This document shows, one piece after another, positions 7,354 to 13,941 of a stretch of 17,494 nt of DNA (the first letter of the stretch is position 1; each line of letters starts with the position of its first letter). A program made the translations under genes and the position numbers. The stretch covers positions 1 to 17,494 of the forward strand of contig DVMC01000112.1 in NCBI GenBank assembly GCA_018715165.1. The letters are read 5' to 3'. The notes below the pieces were generated by a model that had not been told where the DNA came from, did not search any database, and worked only from the letters and a program-made list of their open reading frames with translations. Source of the stretch: Limiplasma pullistercoris. GTDB taxonomy: Bacteria; Bacillota; Clostridia; Christensenellales; Aristaeellaceae.

Positions 7354-7355
7354 CG

Positions 7356-7778
7356 ATGAAACATCCTAACTTTCTAACGCGGCTGTGCCTGCTTGCCCTG
7401 GCGGTGACGCTGGCGCTCCCGCTCATCCCCGCCGTGGCCGAAGAAGACGCCGGGAACGCGCCCGAAAATCCCGTCGTCATTCTCTCGGCCAACCCCACCA
7501 CCGGTTACACCTGGGCCGTGGAGATCGCGGACGAAGCGGTGGTTTCCGTCACGGATGACGGCATTGCGCCGGACAGCGAGGAATTGACGGGCGCGGGCGG
7601 CATGCAGCGCTTTGAGCTGGTCGGAAAGGCGCAGGGCTATACCACCGTGACCTTCGTCTACGCGCGTTCGTGGGAGACGGAGGAGGAGCCCGTGTACAAG
7701 CTGGTCTATGACCTGTCGGTGGACGCCGACCTGAAAGTAACGGTGGCCGCCACCACGTTTATACCGGGCGGAAACTGA
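7356..7778 (+). CDS. Secreted chagasin-type (I42) cysteine-protease inhibitor
   Basis: Chagasin-family proteins are small beta-sandwich inhibitors of papain-like (C1) cysteine proteases; three loops enter the protease active site. All three are recognisable in this 140-residue protein: NPTTGYTW (46-53), GAGG (79-82) and ARSW (103-106), the last replacing the usual RPW. The N-terminus is a signal peptide with a hydrophobic core (about 10-26) and probable cleavage after AVA (26-28), so the mature protein is exported. No lipobox is present. About 25 residues follow the last beta strand. Start is ATG 7356 with TGGAGG about 10 bases upstream. It is followed after 57 bases by the SH3b gene, probably in one operon. 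The target protease may be the cell's own or a host or competitor enzyme; the sequence does not say. Confidence 0.85.
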   Translation: MKHPNFLTRLCLLALAVTLALPLIPAVAEEDAGNAPENPVVILSANPTTGYTWAVEIADEAVVSVTDDGIAPDSEELTGAGGMQRFELVGKAQGYTTVTFVYARSWETEEEPVYKLVYDLSVDADLKVTVAATTFIPGGN

Positions 7779-7835
7779 TCATTGCGCCGGCGCGCGCGAC
7801 GTACCCCAAGTATGGATAAAGGAGCGCTGCTAAGT

Positions 7836-8420
7836 ATGAAAAGAAAATGGCTTTCCGTGATTGCCCTTGTGATGGTAGCCGTCCTGTTCACCCCGGTCAT
7901 TGCCCTGGGCGGCACGAACATCTTCTATGTGGATACCGCGAACAAAAAGTCGCTCAACATGCGCAGCGATTGCACCATGGGCGATAACATCATCGCCAAC
8001 ATCCCCTACCGCGCCGAGGTTACGGTGTATGAATTCCTGGCCGGCGACACCTGGGCGCGCGTGGAGTACAACGGTCGGATGGGCTTTGTGATGACGCGCT
8101 ACCTCAGCGGCACGCGCCCCGCCGCCAGCGGCGGGAGCGGCGGCGGTTCGTCCTCCTCCACGACCATTTCCTACAAGAACTTTGTCCCCGCCTATTACAC
8201 GGCGACGGTCAAGCCCTCCAATCCCTCCGGCTATGTCAACATGCGCTGGGCGCCGTCCAAGTCCACGGCCGTGCAGCAGATTTACTACGCCGGAGAGACG
8301 CTGCAGGTCATCGCGGACAACGGCACCTGGTGCCAGGTCTATGATACCTCGCGCAATATCTGCGGCTTTATGATGAAGCAGTTCCTGACGATTCTCAGCG
8401 TTGGTGGGGAGGTATCCTGA
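7836..8420 (+). CDS. Exported two-domain bacterial SH3 (SH3b) protein
   Basis: A 194-residue protein with an N-terminal signal peptide or anchor (MKRKW, then a hydrophobic run to about 24). Two SH3b domains follow: residues about 38-90 (SLNMRSDCTMGDNII, ending GFVMTRYL) and about 131-184 (GYVNMRWAPSKSTAV, ending GFMMKQFL). They are joined by a flexible Gly/Ser linker (98-109). SH3b domains usually bind peptidoglycan or peptides; no hydrolase domain is present, so this is a binding or scaffold protein rather than an enzyme. Start ATG 7836 has AAAGGAG at 7818-7824; an in-frame upstream ATG at 7782 would put an Arg-rich extension before the signal peptide and is rejected. The stop codon overlaps the next start by one base (TGATG), showing translational coupling. 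Confidence 0.87.
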   Translation: MKRKWLSVIALVMVAVLFTPVIALGGTNIFYVDTANKKSLNMRSDCTMGDNIIANIPYRAEVTVYEFLAGDTWARVEYNGRMGFVMTRYLSGTRPAASGGSGGGSSSSTTISYKNFVPAYYTATVKPSNPSGYVNMRWAPSKSTAVQQIYYAGETLQVIADNGTWCQVYDTSRNICGFMMKQFLTILSVGGEVS

Positions 8421-8974
8421 TGATGAAAAAGCTGATTGGTTTGACGCTGGCCGCCCTGATGATCACCGGCATGGCCTGTGCCGAGATTGCAACCGTGGAA
8501 ACCACCATTCCCCTGACCCAGCCGGACAGCCCGGTTACCATTACCCTGACCTGCGACAGCGCGCTGGAGGTTGAGTTTGACGAGGACGCGCCCGCGGGCA
8601 CGGTCCGTGCAACCGTCCACAGCGACGAGCATGCCGACGTGGTCATCAGCATCGCGCCCTCGGAGCTCTACGTGGACCGCTCCATGGCGGACCTGACCGA
8701 GGATGAGCTTGAGGAGCTGCGGACCATCGCGGGCGAGCAGTACGAAACCCCCACCTTCGCCACCGAGACCTCGCCCGAGGGCAACCTGTATCTGTTCGTC
8801 AGCTCCAACGATGAATCCGACATCGATTCCCTCTTCACCATCTATGAAGGGTACTTCGTGGAGCTGATTCAGTACCATGAGGACTTCTCCGAGCAGACGG
8901 AGGCGGATGACGATTTCGCCCGCAGCCTGCTCTACGGAATCGAATTTTCCGCGAGCCCGTCGCAGGCAGAATAA
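8420..8974 (+). CDS. Acidic secreted protein of unknown function
   Basis: I do not recognise the family. The 184-residue product begins with a signal peptide (MMKKLIGLTLAALMITGMACA) with probable cleavage at A-C-A before E22; the residues before C20 do not make a good lipobox. The mature part is strongly acidic, with many Asp and Glu, notably DLTEDELEEL and QTEADDDFARSLLYGIEF. The predicted pattern is alternating strands followed by helices, reminiscent of small Clostridia exported proteins with an LxGIEF-type C-terminus. The ribosome-binding site GGAGG (8408-8412) sits 7 bases before ATG 8420, inside the SH3b gene; ATG 8423 is a less likely second choice. Position and coupling suggest it works with the SH3b protein at the cell surface. 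Confidence 0.72.
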   Translation: MMKKLIGLTLAALMITGMACAEIATVETTIPLTQPDSPVTITLTCDSALEVEFDEDAPAGTVRATVHSDEHADVVISIAPSELYVDRSMADLTEDELEELRTIAGEQYETPTFATETSPEGNLYLFVSSNDESDIDSLFTIYEGYFVELIQYHEDFSEQTEADDDFARSLLYGIEFSASPSQAE

Positions 8975-8983
8975 TTTCTGACT

Positions 8984-9021
8984 CGTTTCCGGCCAGCGTT
9001 TTCGTTGGCCGGAAACGCTGG
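8984..9021 (+). other. Two overlapping, mutually exclusive hairpins after the acidic-protein gene
   Basis: Stem A pairs 8984-8995 (CGTTTCCGGCCA) with 9006-9017 and can extend with a GCG/CGT pair around a TTTT loop. Stem B pairs 8993-9001 (CCAGCGTTT) with 9013-9021. They share bases, so only one can form at a time. There is no T-run afterwards, so A may end or protect the upstream transcript but is not a textbook terminator. Confidence 0.55.
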
Positions 9022-9077
9022 TGTTAAATTGCTTCCTCCCCAGGCTGCCAAAACCCATGAAGGAAGGACCCGAAAGG

Positions 9078-9097
9078 GGCGCGTGCCCGCACGCGCC
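9078..9097 (+). promoter_or_regulatory. GC hairpin directly upstream of the surface-protein start
   Basis: A perfect inverted repeat (GGCGCGTGC 9078-9086, GCACGCGCC 9089-9097) forms a tight stem with a small loop. The only ribosome-binding-like bases near the start, GGTGA (9098-9102), begin right at its base, and ATG follows at 9109. The hairpin could limit ribosome access. A role in control is inference. Confidence 0.4.
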
Positions 9098-9108
9098 GGT
9101 GAAAAACG

Positions 9109-11775
9109 ATGACGATGCGTAGAAGGATTCTGTCACTGCTGCTTATGCTTGCCCTCGCGCTTGGCCTGGGCATCCAATCGGCTGCCGGCGAAGAAGGCGT
9201 CGTACTTGAGGACAAGAGGCTCTATGACGACCATCCGCTGTATATCGATCTGGACCTGGACCCTGCCGAAAGCACTGATGACGACAATTTCGTCGTCATG
9301 CAGGAAGGCTCTGTCATCCTATACGCGGATTCCGGCATGCGCATCGTCGCCGCGGAGGACAAGACCTCCTACACCCTCTACAACCCCACCAGCGCGGCAA
9401 AAAGCATCGCGCCCGGCACGCCGGTGGCCTTCATCGACCCGGAGAATCAGGAAGCCTATTTCTTCCTGCCCACCCAGGTTACGAGCCAGCCGGACCGCAT
9501 CGTCTTCGCGTGCAGCCCGGAGAAGCCGGAGTCGGAATACCTTTTTGCCAAAATCGGTATAAAAGTCGACAAAACCTTTCCCTTCAATTATGATGACTTC
9601 AGCTTTTCCAACCCTGCCGGTACGCTCACATTCAAAAGCAAACTAAACGGCGACTTCCATATCAAATTAACCTACAACGGTATCTCCATCGAACTGGAAA
9701 CGTGGGTGAGCTACAATCTGCAAGACGCCGTCGTCGACGTCAGCGACAACTTTGCCCAGGAGATTCCTATTGCAAAGCTCCCGATTGTAGGCGTTCCCGG
9801 CATTGGACTGGAAGTGGGCGTGGGGCTCGGGCTGTTTACCGAGGGCGACACAAAGGTGAGCTTTGACCTGACGGGCGGCAAGGCCGGTTTCACCGCAAAG
9901 GGCGGAATTTTCCAATCGCCGAGCTTCAGCAGCCTGTCTGAAAAGCCCAGGCTGAACGTGGAGGAGATCACCGCTGAGGGCGATTTTGAAGTGGATATCA
10001 CCTTTGGACCCTCCATCGATCTGCTTTCCGTTGCCGGACTGGGATGTGACATTGCCGAGGGCATTAGCGTTTCGGCCGAGCTCGCGGGAGACGAGGGCGG
10101 CAGAGACCCCAATCCTCTGCTGGAGGTGAAGCCTACCAACCCCAATGTATGGCATGTCTGCAAGGAACTTTCCTGCCTGCAGGGTGAAATCGACATGCTT
10201 GGGAAGCTGGAGGCCTGGTTCCAGCTGGCCGGGCATGTCTGGTCTGTGGATTATGAGCTGTTCCGCGTAAAAATCTCCGACTTCCACTACTCCTTTACCT
10301 TCAAAGAATTCAAAATGGAGCTATGTCAGCATTATCTCTATCAGGTAGCCGTACGCGTCCTGGAAGAGGGGTCGAAAAACCCGATGGAGGGCGTAACCGT
10401 CACCTATACGGAGGTACCGCCCTACTCCGACCGAAGGGGCAAAGCCTACATCGAAGGCGTGACCGACAAGGACGGTTACGTTCATCTGTACATGCCGGCA
10501 GCTGATGATCCGGAGAAAGACAATGTTCAGATTACCGCTACCTCATGGCAGGACGATCCAGATGGCCCGGGAAAGGTGAAAAAGACAGTAGAATACCTCG
10601 TTAAAGAAACCGGGCAGGAACAGCAAACCGAGATTGAGCTGCCTCTTTACCACTATATGGAACTGGTCTACTTTGAGGAAAACGCGGGCAACGATACGGT
10701 GGAAAACATGCCGCAACCGTTTTGGGTGGAAGAAAACCATACGGGCACCATTCCAAACGAGGTACCGCAGCGCAAAGACTGCGTTTTTGTAGGCTGGTCA
10801 AAGGATTCCGCTGCTACAACAGCCGATTATCTGCCTGGCAGCGATATTGAAGTCGGGACGGCCAACATCCCCTTGTATGCGATTTGGACACAAGATCAAC
10901 CCAAGGTGAATTTCCGCACCATCACCTACGTCGCTGGTGGCGATAACGTCGTGCTGGCAGACAATCCCCAGATCTACTTTGACAACGTCGATGGCATCCC
11001 CCTGATCAACCCCTGGCGCAAGGATTATATTTTTATCGGCTGGACTTGCGAGCAGATCGGCCTTGATCAGCCGACACCACAGGTCACGGTACAGTGCACA
11101 GACCCATTCGGCCTTACCGACTTCGTCAACAGAACCTACGTGGCCCGCTGGGAGCACGTAAAATACAACGTGATCTGGCGCAACTGGGACGGTTCGTGGC
11201 TGGACGTAACCCGTGATGTATATGACGTATTGCCCGACTACGAGGGTCCCACACCTGTCAGGCCATCGGATGACTGCTACTTCTACGTATTTGCCGGCTG
11301 GACGCCTGAAATCAAGGTGGTAACCGAAGATACGGAATACACCGCCGTATACAACGCCTATGATCTGCTCAAGCTGGTATCCTCGCCTGCCAGTCAGACC
11401 TTGCCCGACGGCGGGGAGGCCGTGTTCACCGTGGTGACATCCGGGGGCGTGGCTCCGCTTGCGTATCAGTGGTATGTCATCCCTGCCGGCCAGGGGGCCG
11501 GGGAGCAGGCTCCGGCTGCAACGGCCATTCCCGGCGCCACCTCCGATACCCTGCGCGTCACCAGCAGCGCACAGGTCAGCGGCAACCGCTACTACTGCGT
11601 GGTGCAGGATCAGGTAGGCCAGAAGATTGTATCGGCCGAGGCTCTGCTCACGCTGGAGCTTCCCCTGCCGCCGGCAACCGGCGACGGCTTCCCGCTGTGG
11701 CCTGCATTGGCGCTGGCAGTGCTGAGCGGCACGTCTCTGCTGATCATCATCATCAAAAAGCGCCATAACATGTAA
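9109..11775 (+). CDS. Wall-anchored multidomain surface protein with Listeria-Bacteroides repeats and a PPATG sorting signal
   Basis: An 888-residue exported surface protein, likely adhesin-like. A signal peptide (1-26, ending SAAG) precedes a beta-rich region of unknown family (about 30-405). A Cna_B or carboxypeptidase-regulatory-like domain follows (about 411-510; GVTVTYTE, VTDKDGYVHLYMP). Three InlB B-type (Listeria-Bacteroides) repeats come next: about 515-594 (CVFVGWSKD, LYAIW), 602-682 (YIFIGWT, YVARW) and 684-749 (YVFAGWTPE, YTAVY). An Ig-like domain spans about 753-849 (VAPLAYQWY, YYCVVQD). The C-terminus is a sorting signal: PPATG (854-858), a hydrophobic helix and the basic tail KKRHNM. 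PPATG departs from LPXTG but fits the (S/P)PXTG motif of Clostridioides difficile sortase B. No sortase gene is in the window. Start ATG 9109 has only a weak GGTGA; ATG 9115 (MRRRIL) is an alternative. Confidence 0.88.
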   Translation: MTMRRRILSLLLMLALALGLGIQSAAGEEGVVLEDKRLYDDHPLYIDLDLDPAESTDDDNFVVMQEGSVILYADSGMRIVAAEDKTSYTLYNPTSAAKSIAPGTPVAFIDPENQEAYFFLPTQVTSQPDRIVFACSPEKPESEYLFAKIGIKVDKTFPFNYDDFSFSNPAGTLTFKSKLNGDFHIKLTYNGISIELETWVSYNLQDAVVDVSDNFAQEIPIAKLPIVGVPGIGLEVGVGLGLFTEGDTKVSFDLTGGKAGFTAKGGIFQSPSFSSLSEKPRLNVEEITAEGDFEVDITFGPSIDLLSVAGLGCDIAEGISVSAELAGDEGGRDPNPLLEVKPTNPNVWHVCKELSCLQGEIDMLGKLEAWFQLAGHVWSVDYELFRVKISDFHYSFTFKEFKMELCQHYLYQVAVRVLEEGSKNPMEGVTVTYTEVPPYSDRRGKAYIEGVTDKDGYVHLYMPAADDPEKDNVQITATSWQDDPDGPGKVKKTVEYLVKETGQEQQTEIELPLYHYMELVYFEENAGNDTVENMPQPFWVEENHTGTIPNEVPQRKDCVFVGWSKDSAATTADYLPGSDIEVGTANIPLYAIWTQDQPKVNFRTITYVAGGDNVVLADNPQIYFDNVDGIPLINPWRKDYIFIGWTCEQIGLDQPTPQVTVQCTDPFGLTDFVNRTYVARWEHVKYNVIWRNWDGSWLDVTRDVYDVLPDYEGPTPVRPSDDCYFYVFAGWTPEIKVVTEDTEYTAVYNAYDLLKLVSSPASQTLPDGGEAVFTVVTSGGVAPLAYQWYVIPAGQGAGEQAPAATAIPGATSDTLRVTSSAQVSGNRYYCVVQDQVGQKIVSAEALLTLELPLPPATGDGFPLWPALALAVLSGTSLLIIIIKKRHNM

Positions 11776-11840
11776 CCCCCGTGCGTGAGGGGCATCGCTG
11801 CGCTCGCATGACAGGCATATGCACGCGGGAGCGTGGAATG

Positions 11841-11870
11841 TTGCCGGTCTCCTTTGTTCCATGATATAAT
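11841..11870 (+). promoter_or_regulatory. Extended -10 promoter of the sigma-factor operon
   Basis: A consensus -10 TATAAT (11865-11870) is preceded by TG one base upstream (extended -10) and by a weaker -35 TTGCCG (11841-11846) at 18 bases. The predicted transcription start is near 11877, just 2 bases before ATG 11879. Confidence 0.82.
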
Positions 11871-11878
11871 GTGAAGGG

Positions 11879-12457
11879 ATGGATGCATCAGGCAAAGAAA
11901 GCGAGGCTGGCCATGCTTTGAACACAGACGAGGAATTGTACGCCCGCTTTCTTTGCGGGGAGGATGACGCCATGCGCCAGCTGATGGACCGGTATCTGGA
12001 GCGGCTGACGCTGTTTTGCTTCACCTTTCTGCACAGCCTGACGGAAGCAGAGGATATGGCGCTGGACGCCTTTGCGGTAATCGCCATGAAGCGCAGCACC
12101 TGGTATGGCGGCAGCTTTCGACGCTGGCTGTACCGCATTGCACGCAACCTTTCCATTTCCCGTTTTCGTAAGCTGCGGCTGGTTCAGGCGTCATTTGACG
12201 AAGCGCATCATCTGACGGAGCCTGGCGCGGATGCGGTTTACTGGCGGCAGGAGGAAACCGAGGCGCTCAAAGCGTTTCTTGACAGGCTTGCGCCGGATGA
12301 GCGCCGCGTGCTCACGCTGCTGTATCTGGAGAACATGAGCTATGTCCAGGTGGCCCAGGCCCTGGGCATGGACGAAAAGCGGGTTGATAATCTGGCCTAC
12401 CGCGGCAAAAAAAGGCTGCGGGAATGGCTCAGACAGGAGGGAAGAGGCCGTGAGTGA
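11879..12457 (+). CDS. ECF-type RNA polymerase sigma-70 family factor
   Basis: A 192-residue two-domain sigma factor that would redirect RNA polymerase to a small regulon. Region 2 spans about 30-100 (MRQLMDRYLERLTLFCFTFL, EAEDMALDAFAVI, FRRWLYRIARNLSISRFR); region 4 spans about 131-186 (LAPDERRVLTLLYLENMSY, then a helix-turn-helix VAQALGMDEKRVDNLAYRGKKRLREWL). Region 3 is absent, as in ECF factors. The start is uncertain. ATG 11879 has GAAGGG touching it, and the promoter would start RNA about 2 bases before it, making the message nearly leaderless. An in-frame TTG at 11918 (residue 14, before NTDEELYARFL) has GAGG 11 bases upstream and matches the usual family start. The gene is first in an operon of membrane proteins and overlaps the next gene, as sigma and anti-sigma pairs often do. 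Confidence 0.9.
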   Translation: MDASGKESEAGHALNTDEELYARFLCGEDDAMRQLMDRYLERLTLFCFTFLHSLTEAEDMALDAFAVIAMKRSTWYGGSFRRWLYRIARNLSISRFRKLRLVQASFDEAHHLTEPGADAVYWRQEETEALKAFLDRLAPDERRVLTLLYLENMSYVQVAQALGMDEKRVDNLAYRGKKRLREWLRQEGRGRE

Positions 12458-12575
12458 AACGCTCGTCTGCGTGTTGGTGGCATTGCTGGCATTTCTCTTT
12501 GGCATGATCGCGGCCATCCTTGTCAAGACCATCCATCTGGAGAAGAAGGAACATGAGCGCAATCGTAATATATGA
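12450..12575 (+). CDS. 41-residue single-pass membrane protein overlapping the sigma gene
   Basis: A small protein starting at GTG 12450, inside the sigma gene's last codons, with AGGAGG at 12435-12440 and 9 bases of spacing. Residues about 4-25 form one membrane helix (VCVLVALLAFLFGMIAAILV). The C-terminal tail KTIHLEKKEHERNRNI is highly charged and basic, so by the positive-inside rule the tail should be in the cytoplasm. It shares 8 bases with the sigma gene, and its end overlaps the next gene by 23 bases, which argues that it is real and translated. I know no family for it. Position suggests a partner of the sigma factor or of the neighbouring membrane proteins, perhaps a mini anti-sigma; the tail is short for that job. 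Confidence 0.65.
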   Translation: MSETLVCVLVALLAFLFGMIAAILVKTIHLEKKEHERNRNI

Positions 12576-13320
12576 GATTTTGCATTGTCTGGTAGCCGCA
12601 TGCCTGGCGGCATGGCTGCTTTGCAGGGCGCTTGTGGGGCCGGCCCGGCCGACGCTCTATGTGCTGGCGGCCGCGGCGGCCTGCCTGCTCCTTGGGGACG
12701 CCTACTGGCTGGCGCATCTGATCATCCGGGGCGCGCCTCCCGTGATTTTCTCTGCATGCGATGTGGCGTATATCGGGTTTCTTTTGATGTTCAGCACCGC
12801 CTTGCCCCGCGTGGAACCACGGCGGTTGAGTGAATATCCCTTCGCCGTGTGGATGGCTGTATTTGCTTTGCTGAACGTAGTTGCATGGATGGTCTGGACC
12901 GGCGAATGGTTCAACAACCTGCTGTGGGGCGTTCCCATGATGGTTCTGGTCATGCACAGCGCCGTGCTGGTGGGAAAGGACCTGTCTCGGGCCAGGCGCA
13001 ACGTTTTGGGGGCGCTGCTGGCGCTCGTGTCCGTGTGCAAGGCGGCCGCCCTCGCGGGCTTTGCCCATCCCGCGCTCGACCTGCTATGCGGCGTGCTGTG
13101 GGTGCTATCGTTCCTACAGCTGGTCAACGCGCTGAAAGGAACAGGGCGTCTGGCCCGGCTGACGGTCCCGGCCTGGGCGCTCTTAACGGCGTTCTGCGAA
13201 TGCGCATCCTTTCTGGCGCAGGATGCAGTCTACTACGGATTCCAGGTGTTGACCATGGCGTGCCTTGTCTGTGCCGCATGGTCGGCCGCAAGGGAAGGAG
13301 AGGCGCGTCATGCGGTCTGA
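12553..13320 (+). CDS. Polytopic membrane protein of unknown function in the sigma operon
   Basis: A 255-residue protein with about eight hydrophobic segments (roughly 4-26, 34-56, 63-83, 96-116, 122-142, 151-169, 172-192, 205-245 possibly as two). Loops are short; the most basic ones are RVEPRR (86-91) and KDLSRARR (142-149). No catalytic motif is recognised. Cysteines lie in the membrane or at its edge (C12, C17, C24, C45, C69). It resembles multi-pass sensor modules in general topology only. Start ATG 12553 (MSAIVIYEIL) has GGAGAAGAAGGA just upstream; an earlier in-frame ATG at 12520 would add a basic segment with no ribosome-binding site. It overlaps both neighbours, 23 bases with the small gene before and 11 with PrsW after, so it is firmly in the operon. 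Confidence 0.72.
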   Translation: MSAIVIYEILHCLVAACLAAWLLCRALVGPARPTLYVLAAAAACLLLGDAYWLAHLIIRGAPPVIFSACDVAYIGFLLMFSTALPRVEPRRLSEYPFAVWMAVFALLNVVAWMVWTGEWFNNLLWGVPMMVLVMHSAVLVGKDLSRARRNVLGALLALVSVCKAAALAGFAHPALDLLCGVLWVLSFLQLVNALKGTGRLARLTVPAWALLTAFCECASFLAQDAVYYGFQVLTMACLVCAAWSAAREGEARHAV

Positions 13321-13936
13321 TCTGTTGCTGGCCTGCATCAGCGGGCCGCTGCTGGCTGTCTTTCTGCTCAAGGGAAAGGCGCGGTGGCTGCTGGCTGCCA
13401 TCTTCGGCGGAATGCTGGCCGCCTTTTTCGCCGGCTCCATCAGCGGTTTTCTGGCGGGGCTGGTAAGCTATGACGCCATGGCGGCCGTGCTCTACATCAG
13501 CCCGGCGGTGGAAGAAGGCCTCAAGCTGATTCTTTTCCTGCTCTTTTTCTTCGTTTGTCAGCTGGAAGACGCAGCGCTGCCCGACGTCGCGGTTGGCATC
13601 GGCGTGGGCTTTGCCCTGATGGAAAGCATCGCCCTGCAATACGTGGCGGGCAGCGTCTGGGCCATGGCGCTGTTCGCGCGCGCCTTCTGCTCCGCGCTGA
13701 TTCATGTTGCCTGCGCGCTGATGCTGATTCTGGCGGTCCGCATGGTCCGCCGCATGGCGCTGGGAAACCTGAGCGGCATTCTGGGCATCTATGCCGTAAC
13801 GGTTACGGTGCACGCGCTGTACAACCTGATGGTGTCGGCCGGCGGCGCGGGCGAAGTCCTGGGCTATTTTTTGCCGGCCGTGCTGATCGCCGCATGGAAG
13901 CTATGGCCGGCGGTTCGAAAAGGCGATGTGAGGTGA
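13310..13936 (+). CDS. PrsW-type intramembrane metalloprotease
   Basis: PrsW (M82) proteases act in the membrane; the B. subtilis member makes the first cut in the anti-sigma factor RsiW, releasing SigW. This 208-residue protein has the family's elements: SPAVEEGLKL with E68, E69 and K72; VGFALMESIAL with E105; SALIHVACA with H132; and VHALYNLM with H168 and N172. About seven membrane helices are visible. The ends of the motifs suggest an intact active site. Start ATG 13310 has AAGGAG at 13295-13300 with 9 bases of spacing, and lies 11 bases inside the previous gene. The next gene follows after 5 bases. Its place in an operon with an ECF sigma factor suggests that it controls that factor, but the substrate is not shown. 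A CPBP-family protein is the alternative; the motif order favours PrsW. Confidence 0.85.
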   Translation: MRSDLLLACISGPLLAVFLLKGKARWLLAAIFGGMLAAFFAGSISGFLAGLVSYDAMAAVLYISPAVEEGLKLILFLLFFFVCQLEDAALPDVAVGIGVGFALMESIALQYVAGSVWAMALFARAFCSALIHVACALMLILAVRMVRRMALGNLSGILGIYAVTVTVHALYNLMVSAGGAGEVLGYFLPAVLIAAWKLWPAVRKGDVR

Positions 13937-13941
13937 GGAAC

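Noticed and set aside
7158..7355. Possible c-di-GMP, TPP or other riboswitch in the leader of the I42 gene
   Set aside because: GACGC and CCGAAGG fragments recall riboswitch pieces, but the conserved cores and order of none of the classes considered are present.
9057..9119. 20-codon frame overlapping the start of the surface-protein gene
   Set aside because: It has an ATG but no ribosome-binding site upstream (the preceding bases are CCAAAACCC), so a leader peptide is not supported.
11776..11840. Terminator between the surface-protein gene and the sigma operon
   Set aside because: Only a 4-bp CCCC/GGGG stem is seen and no T-run follows; read-through into the sigma operon cannot be excluded.
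10798..12156. 452-codon minus-strand open frame opposite the surface protein and sigma gene
   Set aside because: Crosses two recognised plus-strand genes and the sigma promoter, with no domain or start signal.
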